Below, piece after piece: positions 1-7,380 of a stretch of DNA of 12,613 nucleotides; within the stretch, counting starts at the first letter, position 1; every line of letters starts with the position of its first letter. The position numbers and the translations under genes were made by a program. The stretch is from Bacteroidia bacterium (GTDB lineage: Bacteria > Bacteroidota > Bacteroidia > Cytophagales > Cyclobacteriaceae), in NCBI GenBank assembly GCA_016650355.1, contig JAENVX010000072.1:1-12613 (forward strand), given 5' to 3'. Below the pieces are notes generated by a model. The model was not told the DNA's origin. It worked only from the letters and a program-made list of their open reading frames with translations, and made no database searches.

Positions 1-1
1 C

Positions 2-565
2 ACCTCTGCACGTCATGATGTTTTTCATAAAGACTATGCAGTGAAATATCCTGAATCATATGATCATAGTGTTCCAAAGGATTTGGTTTATTCAGGAAAG
101 TACAAAGTAACAGATACTGTTCCCGGAGTTGATGTAAATATTGGAAAGTTGGTCTTGTCTCCTACACGCACATTTGCTCCCGTCATAATTGATGTGTTGA
201 AAAAATTACGAAAGGAAATTCATGGATTGGTGCATTGTAGCGGTGGGGCTCAAACAAAAGTTTTACACTTTATTGAAAACCTACCCGACCAGCAGACCAG
301 TCTTCATGTAATAAAAGACGACTTGTTCGATGTGCCTCCCCTTTTCAAACTTATACAAGAAGAATCGGGTACTGATTGGAAGGAGATGTATAAGGTGTTT
401 AACATGGGTCATCGTATGGAAATTTATTTGAACCCTGAATTTGCAGATCAGGTGATTTCCATTTCAAAGAGTCATGGCGTTGAAGCCAAAATCATTGGAA
501 GAGTTGAAGCCTCAACTCAAAAACGAGTTTCCATCAAAAGTGCGCTGGGGGAGTTTTCGTATTGA
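2..565 (+). CDS. purM: Phosphoribosylformylglycinamidine cyclo-ligase (AIR synthase), 3' part
   Basis: This is the C-terminal half of AIR synthase, the cytoplasmic enzyme that closes the imidazole ring of the purine precursor (FGAM + ATP to AIR + ADP + Pi). The frame is open to the left edge, starting inside the protein with TSARHDVF, so the true start is outside the window. About 187 residues are present, roughly half of the usual Bacteroidota PurM. Family hallmarks seen are DLVYSGKY, the LSPTRTFAPVI segment, the glycine-rich HCSGGAQTKVLHF stretch and the MYKVFNMGHRMEIYL block, all belonging to the C-terminal AIR-synthase domain. It ends in TGA, 43 bases before the convergent end of the OmpA-family gene. 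I see no clear hairpin terminator in that gap. Nothing suggests it is broken. Confidence 0.95.
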   Translation, partial: TSARHDVFHKDYAVKYPESYDHSVPKDLVYSGKYKVTDTVPGVDVNIGKLVLSPTRTFAPVIIDVLKKLRKEIHGLVHCSGGAQTKVLHFIENLPDQQTSLHVIKDDLFDVPPLFKLIQEESGTDWKEMYKVFNMGHRMEIYLNPEFADQVISISKSHGVEAKIIGRVEASTQKRVSIKSALGEFSY

Positions 566-608
566 GTCCGGATAGTTAGCGAAACCAAAAAATATTGCAA
601 ATAAGTAA

Positions 609-2648
609 CTACTCTACTTTCAAAATGATCAATTCGATCCTTCTGTTAATTGCCCTGTTCGCTTCACTATCGTTGGGTACAACTGGTTTGTCTTTTCCAT
701 AGCCCTTTGCCTCCAATCGTTCATTCACTATTCCTTTTTTATTAAAATAGGATATTGCACTCTCCGCCCTCCGTGCCGAGAGTTTCAAATTATAACCTGC
801 ATTCCCCACATCATCTGTGTGCGCGGCAATCTCGATTTTCACAGTCGGATTTTGGTGCATCAACTCAATAACTCTATCTAACTCTGCAAACGAGGAGCTG
901 TTGAGCTCAGCTAAATTTGTTTCAAAAGTGATGTTATTTAATGTAAGCTGTGCGCCTTCTTTAATGGGCGTCATTAATACGCTTACTCCATGATTACCGT
1001 CTGGTCCAGGCTCGCCCTCGCCAGCTATGATATGTGTAGTTGAAAAGAAATAACCTTTATCGCTGCTGGCAATCACTTCATATCGATCTCCTTTGCGGAG
1101 ATATACTGACTCGCCTGATTCAGCGATGATCACCTCATCCTGGCTTAGGTTGTTAAATGTTACTCGTGTCTTTACTCTTTTGTTGCTTGTAATGTCCATT
1201 ACATCCGCTGAAAATTTTATCTTTTCATGCGTCATAATTAGACTAAAGATAGTGTCCGCTCTAAAGGTCTCAGTATTAAATACAATTGGCTGCTCTGTTT
1301 CCGTAAAATTTTCAGCGAACGCTGAGATTGTATATTGATTTGCTGATTCGAATTTCAGACTTGGAGTCAGTTGGTCTGCCCTGATGGAATCATTCCAAAT
1401 CAAATTACCCTTTTGGTCAGATACTTTTACAAACGCAGTAACCGGAATTTTGAGTTGACTGTCTGTGGGCACCACTTTTGCAGAGTATTCAGACATGAGA
1501 CCAACATCTACATCTATCTCCTTATACGTTTCCTGTTTTCGTAAATCAAAATCCTCTACTTTCTTCAAATAACCCGGGTTGACAAACTCCACACGAAAGT
1601 GTGAACCCGCTGAAAGCACCAAACTATACCTGCCATCATTGGAATTATTTGCAAGCACCATCCTTTCATTGGTCTCCAAATTTAACACCGATACCGAGGC
1701 AGAAATTGGTCTTCCATTTTTTCCATCGCTCACAAATCCCTGCACCGTTACATTGATTAACTGGCGATACTCCAATGGAACGGGCATCGCATAAATATCC
1801 TTGTTGCTCATAAAATAAATAATATCTCCTGCAGCAGAGATGCTAGGCGATTGATCATTCTCGATTGAGTTGATGAAATCCAGTGACCTTGCCTCCACCC
1901 AGTTTCCATCTACATCCTTTCTGGATTGAAACAGATCATACTTGCCTTTTCCTTGTGGTGTTATTGCCGAGAAGATTAGTGTGTGATTATCAGCCATAAT
2001 GCGCGGATCTCGAACGCATCCCATATTAATTTGTTCTGGCAATTTTTCTGGTTCTCCCCACTTTCCATCCGCCTGTTTGCGTGATACAAAAATTTCAAAA
2101 CAATTCTCCTTGCTTTTCTTGTCCCTAGGATTATCATAGTTAATTCTTATAAAATAGAGAGAGTTGCCATCTGCTGAAATAGAGGAAAAGCCTTCATAGT
2201 CATCCGTATTGATGGGCGCCCCAACTGATATAGGTTCACTCCATTGCGCACCAGCTAATCGGTCAGAATAAAAAATATCTTCACTTTCATTTACACCTTC
2301 GATAACAGCTGTGAAATATATTCTGTTACCGTCATAACTAAGACTTGGTCCTGCTACAAAATTGCACTTTTGGTTAATGGCCGTTAATGGAGTTGGCGCA
2401 GCCCAGGTGCCATCAGCATTTTTCGAGGATTCAAATAATTCCCATCGCACTGCTTCCCTGGTTTCATTTTTATTGCTCTCAATGATCATAGTATTTCCAT
2501 CGGCACTGATGGTTGGAGCAAATTCTGTGAACTGTGTTGTGCTTATGCCTTCTACGAGTTTGCGATCACTGGGACCCTGCTGAGCACTCAGTTGAAATGA
2601 ACCAAACAACCAAATGCAGACGAGTGCGGAAAAAATTGACCTTATCAT
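609..2648 (-). CDS. Secreted PD40 beta-propeller / CRD-like / OmpA-domain protein (PorE-like, no TPR)
   Basis: A 679-residue envelope protein. The start at 2648 is chosen because it opens directly on a Sec signal peptide (MIRSIFSALVCIWLFGSFQLSA, cleavage likely before QQG); the reading frame stays open upstream but there would overlap the preceding gene. Residues about 45-295 hold five PD40-type blade motifs (SADGN at 48, YDGN at 105, SADGN at 158, ADNH at 219, SAAGD at 271). Residues about 300-385 form a carboxypeptidase-regulatory-like domain (VQGFVSDGKNGRPI), followed by further beta-rich sequence. The last 110 residues are an OmpA-like peptidoglycan-binding domain with the diaminopimelate-binding pair conserved: Asp612 in HTDDVG and Arg627 in LSARRA. 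The order propeller, CRD, OmpA matches PorE of the type IX secretion system, but the N-terminal TPR and the lipobox of PorE are absent. It lies 17 bases after the TPR-CHAT gene, so the two are probably co-transcribed. Role inferred: wall-anchored periplasmic scaffold; substrate unknown. Confidence 0.9.
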   Translation of the reverse strand: MIRSIFSALVCIWLFGSFQLSAQQGPSDRKLVEGISTTQFTEFAPTISADGNTMIIESNKNETREAVRWELFESSKNADGTWAAPTPLTAINQKCNFVAGPSLSYDGNRIYFTAVIEGVNESEDIFYSDRLAGAQWSEPISVGAPINTDDYEGFSSISADGNSLYFIRINYDNPRDKKSKENCFEIFVSRKQADGKWGEPEKLPEQINMGCVRDPRIMADNHTLIFSAITPQGKGKYDLFQSRKDVDGNWVEARSLDFINSIENDQSPSISAAGDIIYFMSNKDIYAMPVPLEYRQLINVTVQGFVSDGKNGRPISASVSVLNLETNERMVLANNSNDGRYSLVLSAGSHFRVEFVNPGYLKKVEDFDLRKQETYKEIDVDVGLMSEYSAKVVPTDSQLKIPVTAFVKVSDQKGNLIWNDSIRADQLTPSLKFESANQYTISAFAENFTETEQPIVFNTETFRADTIFSLIMTHEKIKFSADVMDITSNKRVKTRVTFNNLSQDEVIIAESGESVYLRKGDRYEVIASSDKGYFFSTTHIIAGEGEPGPDGNHGVSVLMTPIKEGAQLTLNNITFETNLAELNSSSFAELDRVIELMHQNPTVKIEIAAHTDDVGNAGYNLKLSARRAESAISYFNKKGIVNERLEAKGYGKDKPVVPNDSEANRAINRRIELIILKVE

Positions 2649-2665
2649 ACCGGCAAAATAAGAAA

Positions 2666-5600
2666 TTATCTGCCTATCAGAACAAAAGCCCCCCAATAAA
2701 ATGGAGACTCATACTTTTTCTTCAATCCAAGTTGCGCATGCCTGAATGCCGTTACCTTATCTTTCTCGCTTAACAATTGATTATAAAAGCCGACCATTAA
2801 TTCTTGTGTGGCTTCATCATTTACTTTCCATAAGCTCATGATTAGGCTATTTGCTCCCGACACTAAAAATGCTCGTTGAAGTCCATAAACACCCTCTCCA
2901 TTTCGAATCTCTCCTGCTCCTGTTTCACATGCAGATAACACAACCAGATCTGTTCGTTCCAAATTTAAATTCATTACCTCAAGCGCAGTTAAAATCCCAT
3001 CTTCCTCCTGAGCCTGCCCTGAAGCTGCTCCTCCTATGTTTTTTTCCACGCCAGCAAGTAACAACCCCGAACGTGTCAAGGGATTGTCGGAAGCCAATGA
3101 GATGTCACGCGAATAAACAATTGTTGTCTCGTTTTCCTTTTCCTGAATAAAAAATCCGTGAGTAGCAATGTGCAGCACATCAGGGCTCGCAATGCTTTTT
3201 ATTTTCTCCTCCGTAGCCTCTTTGTATAAATACGAATTGACAGACCATTGATTCTTCTTTAAAATCTGTTCAATACTATTCACTTCTTGCTTTGTTCCCG
3301 GCAAGTCCGCAACTCCATTTCTTACAATTTCTGAAGCAGAGGTTTTTCTTGTCGACCCGATGTTTGTTTGTTGAGCTTTTGCTGATCTGAAATCCGGAAA
3401 CCCGAACAGACTAGCAGATGGACTTGCAGAAATTGACCTCGGGGTTTGAAGCAATTCGCGGATGTTACTTGATAATCGAATAGTTAAGCGATCCACCAAA
3501 TACTGATTATTTTTTACATCGTACAGCGTGTGTGGATTAATTTTATTATAAACACCATCAGCCGAAAAGTAAACAGTTGTCACATTTTTCAAAAGAGGCT
3601 CAAGCGGTTGCCAGTATATCTGATAGGAAATTTTATTATCGATTGCAAAACGCATTGTGTTGCTGTAGTAGCTGAACTGTCTTTTTTCCATTTTAGTACC
3701 ATTTGCAAAAACATGCAAATCTGGAGCATCTTGCTCTGGCCTAACAATAAGAGCTGCATATAATACAGAATCCTTTGATGGACTTAATCTTATCATTTCC
3801 ACGGCTGCTTCTCCTGGCTTCAACCCACCTTTAATATCCTTCCACGTAATCAACGGTTTGTTAAATTCCCCGGCAAAAAGTTCAGATTGAGTAGATAACC
3901 ATTTTTCCAACTCATTGGCCTTTTGTTGGCTTTCGTCAATTATTTTTTGCTGACTAATTTTTTCTTCGAGTGAAAGCGAGGCCAACCGGGCTAATTTTTC
4001 CTTCAACTGAAGCCACTCCGTAAATTTTGTAAGAAGGTCTGAATTGCCGCTATTCAAAATACTATTTCTAACCTTTGTAGAAGCATTTAGCAACAGTGCC
4101 TTTGTCTCCAGTCTAAAATCGAAGAGCTCGCCCAATGCTATAAGGTCATTTTGTTGGTACTGAATGACAAATTCCTCATAATCATTGATCACCCTACTTA
4201 CCTTGTTATAGTAGGCAGTTTTTTCATAATCACTAAGCGCGGGAAATAGCTCCTTGATTTGTTTGAGATAAAAAACTGAGACTTGTTTATAAAGCGGAGC
4301 GGCCACAACATATTCGCCAAGACCCTGATGCAAAGCCGCGAGATTATAGACTGTGTACATATAATCAGGATGCTCCTTGCCCAGTTTGGCTTCGCGTATT
4401 TTCAAAGCTGACTCAAGCATCATACGCGCTTTCTGAGGTTCACCTGTTTCCTGATAGATGGTTCCAAGGTTCGCTATTTTGTTGGCGTAACTCAGCGTTT
4501 GATCCCCACCATTCAATTTATCAACCTCCAATGCTTTTGCGTACAATGGGGTTGCCTTTTCAAACTTGCCCATTGCCTGATACAACGCAGCCAGATTTTG
4601 AAGACTAATTGCGAAGTCGGGGTGGCTTTCACCAATGCTCCTTCGGTCTGTGTTCAATACCTCAGTCAGCAACTTTTCCGCATCAGGATATCTAAGGGTT
4701 TGCTGGTAGATGGCTGCCAGGTTTTGCTTAATAGCAGAAAGTAAAACAGAAGAAGTTTTCGGATCATTCAACAGGTCTATATAAATTTTTTCGCCAGCCC
4801 CATAATTTCCGAGTGTTATGTAAAATGTAGCAAAGGAATTATACACTAGGCTTAGCTCAGGAGTTTGTAATTTTTTATAACCTTCAATTGACTCCAGATA
4901 ATTTTGTTCCGATTCCTTATACTTCCCCATCTGTTGACGAAGCCGGGCTAATTGATATAATGCTTCCGCTTGCAAGGCTGGTTGTCCGCTTGATTTTTTT
5001 ACGACTGATTCACCAAGGGTTTCTGCTTTCTGCCAATCACCCGATCCCTTATAAAGCTCGGCTAACTTGATTGAGATGGAGTTCTTGACAAGCGGTGATG
5101 TACTGTTTTTTTCATGATTGGTAAGGTGGTTAATGGCTCTCTCTGTCAAATTAAGTTGTACCAAAGCCTCACTATAAAGTTTTGAAATCTCTAACTGGTT
5201 TTTCTCTGGCATTCCAAGCAGAAAAATGTTATCAGTTGCAATTGCTTCTAAAATATTTCGCGCAAGATCCGGCCTGTTAGCATTAAGTAATTTTGTTGCC
5301 GCATTACTATGATGATTCGCCTGATCGGCTTGTGACAAGGATGCAAAATTTTTGAAGGCTTGAGAATAATTTTCACCTGCTAATTTTACGTTGCCTAAAA
5401 ATATCTGTACGTCTGCTTCCAACTCCAGAACATATCCTAATTCTGCACTAGTCTGTTCATACAACTTTAGTGCGATTTGTTTTGACTGCGCTAGTTTACT
5501 TTGTGCTTCAGCGATTTGCCCATTCCTAAATAAAAATCTCGCATAGTTTTGCATAATTGAAAACCCGGTATTGCTTTTTACTCCTGTTTTGTTATAGCTT

Positions 5601-6466
5601 TCTTCAGCCATCTTAAAATATCGCAATGCCTCAGCCGGTTGACTCGTCTCAAATTCTATTGCAGCCTTCAAATATTGTCTTGCCTTTTGCTCTTCAGATG
5701 CGTCACCTTGTTGCACCAAGGTAAGAGCCTCGGTTGTATTACCCGTTGCGTCTGCTATCTGCACTAGTTGCTTCTTTGCCTGTGCATATTCGGGCCACGT
5801 CTGTAATTTGTTTTGCTCTGACAATGCAACAAACTCTTTTAGCTTTTGCTGCGCACTGATAAGATCATTACTCTTAGCATCAGCAAAGCCCGAATAGTAG
5901 AGTACAAGCAGATATTCCTCTCCCTCATCCGGCAATTGTTTCAACCCCATTACAGCTTCTCTCAATACACTTGATGCTTGTTTGAAGTCGTTTACTCCAA
6001 GCAGAACCTGCCCATAGCTGCTTTGTACTTTCAAATATTCGACACTACTTTTTCCTGGAGATTCAGAAAAGATTGTGGAAATTTCTTCATAATCTTTTTT
6101 TGCTGCTGGCCAGTTAGAAAGTGCCTGATTCATCTCGGCCCTTTTCAACAAAGACTCGGCATAGCGCTTACTTTTTTGCCCTTCTGCCTCCGCAAATAAG
6201 GCTACCTCATCTTTTGAAAAAATTAATCCCTTTTCATAATCCTGAGACGCAAGACAAATCACCGTTAACAGTTGCAATGAAAACATCTTGCTTTTCAAAT
6301 CGAGAGATGCAGAAGCCACATATGCCTTTTCGGCATGTTGCATAGCCTCAGAATAGTTTTCGGATTGATAGCTGGCTACAGCTTGATTATAGTGGCTTTG
6401 CCAATCTTGGCTATTACCCAATAAAACGATAGATAGAAATAAAGATGTTAAAAAAAATAACTTCAT
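2666..6466 (-). CDS. Secreted TPR-repeat CHAT-domain (caspase-like) protein
   Basis: A 1266-residue protein starting at 6466, where the ATG opens a clear Sec signal peptide (MKLFFLTSLFLSIVLLGNSQ); the open frame upstream of it lies in promoter DNA. Residues about 24-750 are helical TPR-like repeats. Those around 600-725 are the kinesin-light-chain type (SLQNLAALYQAMGKFEKATPL, then GTIYQETGEPQKA, then YNLAALHQGLGEY). A charged helical linker leads to a CHAT domain from about residue 885 to the end. The CHAT motifs are complete: SADGVYNKINPHTL, LFGFPDF, the catalytic His1103 in VLHIATHGFF and Cys1180 in VVLSACETG, so a caspase/separase-type peptidase is expected. Most characterised CHAT proteins are cytosolic; here the signal peptide predicts the periplasm or outside. 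It is the first gene of an operon with the PD40/OmpA protein and has a good promoter box 99 bases upstream. Substrate and trigger cannot be read from the sequence. I see no cas genes nearby. Confidence 0.92.
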   Translation of the reverse strand: MKLFFLTSLFLSIVLLGNSQDWQSHYNQAVASYQSENYSEAMQHAEKAYVASASLDLKSKMFSLQLLTVICLASQDYEKGLIFSKDEVALFAEAEGQKSKRYAESLLKRAEMNQALSNWPAAKKDYEEISTIFSESPGKSSVEYLKVQSSYGQVLLGVNDFKQASSVLREAVMGLKQLPDEGEEYLLVLYYSGFADAKSNDLISAQQKLKEFVALSEQNKLQTWPEYAQAKKQLVQIADATGNTTEALTLVQQGDASEEQKARQYLKAAIEFETSQPAEALRYFKMAEESYNKTGVKSNTGFSIMQNYARFLFRNGQIAEAQSKLAQSKQIALKLYEQTSAELGYVLELEADVQIFLGNVKLAGENYSQAFKNFASLSQADQANHHSNAATKLLNANRPDLARNILEAIATDNIFLLGMPEKNQLEISKLYSEALVQLNLTERAINHLTNHEKNSTSPLVKNSISIKLAELYKGSGDWQKAETLGESVVKKSSGQPALQAEALYQLARLRQQMGKYKESEQNYLESIEGYKKLQTPELSLVYNSFATFYITLGNYGAGEKIYIDLLNDPKTSSVLLSAIKQNLAAIYQQTLRYPDAEKLLTEVLNTDRRSIGESHPDFAISLQNLAALYQAMGKFEKATPLYAKALEVDKLNGGDQTLSYANKIANLGTIYQETGEPQKARMMLESALKIREAKLGKEHPDYMYTVYNLAALHQGLGEYVVAAPLYKQVSVFYLKQIKELFPALSDYEKTAYYNKVSRVINDYEEFVIQYQQNDLIALGELFDFRLETKALLLNASTKVRNSILNSGNSDLLTKFTEWLQLKEKLARLASLSLEEKISQQKIIDESQQKANELEKWLSTQSELFAGEFNKPLITWKDIKGGLKPGEAAVEMIRLSPSKDSVLYAALIVRPEQDAPDLHVFANGTKMEKRQFSYYSNTMRFAIDNKISYQIYWQPLEPLLKNVTTVYFSADGVYNKINPHTLYDVKNNQYLVDRLTIRLSSNIRELLQTPRSISASPSASLFGFPDFRSAKAQQTNIGSTRKTSASEIVRNGVADLPGTKQEVNSIEQILKKNQWSVNSYLYKEATEEKIKSIASPDVLHIATHGFFIQEKENETTIVYSRDISLASDNPLTRSGLLLAGVEKNIGGAASGQAQEEDGILTALEVMNLNLERTDLVVLSACETGAGEIRNGEGVYGLQRAFLVSGANSLIMSLWKVNDEATQELMVGFYNQLLSEKDKVTAFRHAQLGLKKKYESPFYWGAFVLIGR

Positions 6467-6564
6467 ACATCTAAAAATAAAAAGAGAATAAAACAATTTG
6501 AATTCCACTCGATATAATGCCTTGCTTTGTATCAAAAGATCGGTAGTCATCATGATTGTAGAAT

Positions 6565-6597
6565 CAAAGTTATCCAAAGTGAATCATCTTCTCACAA
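6565..6597 (-). promoter_or_regulatory. Promoter of the TPR-CHAT / PD40-OmpA operon
   Basis: On the - strand the sequence TAACTTTG (6572-6565) matches the Bacteroidota -7 consensus TAnnTTTG at every fixed base. A TTG (6597-6595) stands 22 bases upstream, within the 17-23 base spacing known for this promoter class. Transcription should begin near 6558 and give a leader of about 90 bases before the ATG at 6466. Confidence 0.6.
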
Positions 6598-6610
6598 CCC
6601 TTTTGGATAA
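6570..6610. repeat. 9-bp inverted repeat over the operon promoter (possible operator)
   Basis: TTATCCAAA (6570-6578) and its exact reverse complement TTTGGATAA (6602-6610) are separated by 23 bases, centre to centre 32 bp or about three helical turns. One arm overlaps the -7 box and the other lies just upstream of the -33 TTG. This placement suits a dimeric or looping regulator. The regulator is unknown. Confidence 0.4.
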
Positions 6611-6621
6611 TTCTCTTGTAT

Positions 6622-6672
6622 TAAAAAAGTCCAAGCAATATATACTTTTCTATTTCAATAAAGGATCGCTTG
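6622..6672 (-). terminator. Possible terminator after the small lipoprotein gene
   Basis: On the - strand CAAGCGAT (6672-6665) pairs with ATTGCTTG (6639-6632), 8 bp with one G-U pair that exists only in this strand, around a 25-base loop. GAC and six T follow. The loop is long, so the call is tentative. The position, between the lipoprotein gene and the next promoter, fits. Confidence 0.4.
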
Positions 6673-6756
6673 TTAATTTTTAATATTGGGTTCGGCACCT
6701 GTTTGTACAAGCAATCTATTTAACTCTTCTTTCATCTGCACAAGAATCTCTACCAT
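6673..6756 (-). CDS. Possible 27-residue ORF with a sulfatase-tail-like sequence
   Basis: An ATG 7 bases after the lipoprotein stop opens a short ORF reading MVEILVQMKEELNRLLVQTG then AEPNIKN. It forms an amphipathic charged helix ending in TGAEP, reminiscent of the C-terminal helix of sulfatases (recollection of the family pattern, not an alignment). Its TAA abuts the hairpin of the putative terminator. It could be a short real peptide, a frameshifted tail of the lipoprotein, a relic of a deleted gene, or chance. There is no independent evidence of translation. Confidence 0.2.
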   Translation of the reverse strand: MVEILVQMKEELNRLLVQTGAEPNIKN

Positions 6757-6763
6757 TTCAGGT

Positions 6764-7318
6764 TCATTTCGCCTTCCACCTTCTGTTTTCTTTGTCAAAG
6801 TAGTTGTGCTCATCTGGAAACTCGATATACTCTTCAGTAGAATTTGTCCGATAATATTGGCTGAGGTCTTTCCCATTTACCATCAAATCGAAAAGTAGCA
6901 GACCTCTTACTTCTAAATCTTGCTCTAACATTTTCCAGGTGCGGAACACTTCTTCATATTCCATAAGGCCTCCGTTTTGATCCAGTTTTAACTTTCCACC
7001 TATTGCCACTCGCTTTTCATACAAACTTGGTGCCGGCCTGCTAATTAAAAAATAATGGATTCCTTCATCATCAATGTAGTAACACATGAATTGATGACGA
7101 CTGGCAATATCCAAATAATGTGCGTCATACTTCTCGTCAAATTTTTCTGCCATGCCTACGTTCTCAGGTGCCTTACCCAAGTACCTAATGATCGACATGA
7201 GCGCTTTGTCTTTTTCTTTTATAGAAAGATGTGAATCTGGATCGTAGTCCTTCTTATCGTTACAGGATTGAATAACCCCAACAAACAATAAAATGATTAT
7301 TACTTTTAAAATATTCAT
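6764..7318 (-). CDS. Small lipoprotein of unknown function
   Basis: A 184-residue predicted lipoprotein. The start at 7318 is chosen because it opens directly on a type II signal peptide (MNILKVIIILLFVGVIQSC) whose lipobox IQSC places the lipid on Cys19; the frame upstream would only add residues encoded by the preceding terminator. The mature end NDKKDYDPD is rich in acidic and lysine residues, like the export signals that send Bacteroidota lipoproteins to the cell surface, so surface exposure is possible. The rest is a charged alpha/beta sequence (ASRHQFMCYYIDDEGIHYFL, EVFRTWKMLEQDLEVRGLLL) in which I recognise no family. It lies downstream of the beta-helix lipoprotein in the same orientation, with a terminator hairpin ending only 13 bases before the ATG and no good promoter box of its own, so it may depend on read-through. 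Confidence 0.75.
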   Translation of the reverse strand: MNILKVIIILLFVGVIQSCNDKKDYDPDSHLSIKEKDKALMSIIRYLGKAPENVGMAEKFDEKYDAHYLDIASRHQFMCYYIDDEGIHYFLISRPAPSLYEKRVAIGGKLKLDQNGGLMEYEEVFRTWKMLEQDLEVRGLLLFDLMVNGKDLSQYYRTNSTEEYIEFPDEHNYFDKENRRWKAK

Positions 7319-7325
7319 AATGTAA

Positions 7326-7359
7326 AAATAAAAAAGACCCACCAAAAGGCGGGCCCTTT
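7326..7359 (-). terminator. Rho-independent terminator of the beta-helix lipoprotein gene
   Basis: On the - strand a 12-bp stem (arms 7359-7348 and 7343-7332, loop TTTT) carries three G-U pairs that would be A-C mismatches in the + strand, so it works only for - strand transcripts. A T-rich run (TTTTTTATTTTT) overlaps the end of the stem and follows it. The stem starts 22 bases beyond the stop codon at 7381 and its foot is 13 bases before the next ATG (7318). Confidence 0.85.
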
Positions 7360-7380
7360 AAAAATATAACTAAACCTAAA

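Noticed and set aside
566..608. Shared bidirectional terminator between purM and the OmpA-family gene
   Set aside because: Apart from the 6-base palindrome TCCGGA, no stem with an adjacent T-run is visible on either strand.
609..2648. Calling the OmpA-family protein PorE itself
   Set aside because: There is no lipobox and no TPR, and no other type IX secretion gene is in the window. Only the order of the remaining domains matches.
2851..3150. 99-residue open frame on the + strand opposite the CHAT domain
   Set aside because: It lies antisense to the conserved catalytic part of CHAT, and its composition is that of a reverse-strand shadow.
2666..6466. TPR-CHAT as a CRISPR-associated protease (Craspase type)
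   Set aside because: The protein has a Sec signal peptide and no cas gene or CRISPR array is nearby. The repeats include kinesin-light-chain-type TPRs common in secreted Bacteroidota proteins.
6467..6577. Upstream extension of the TPR-CHAT protein by 37 residues
   Set aside because: It would place non-signal sequence before a clear signal peptide and its start would overlap the -7 box of the predicted promoter.
6498..6683. 61-residue open frame on the + strand in the intergenic region before the CHAT operon
   Set aside because: It overlaps the operon promoter, dyad and terminator on the other strand and resembles no family.
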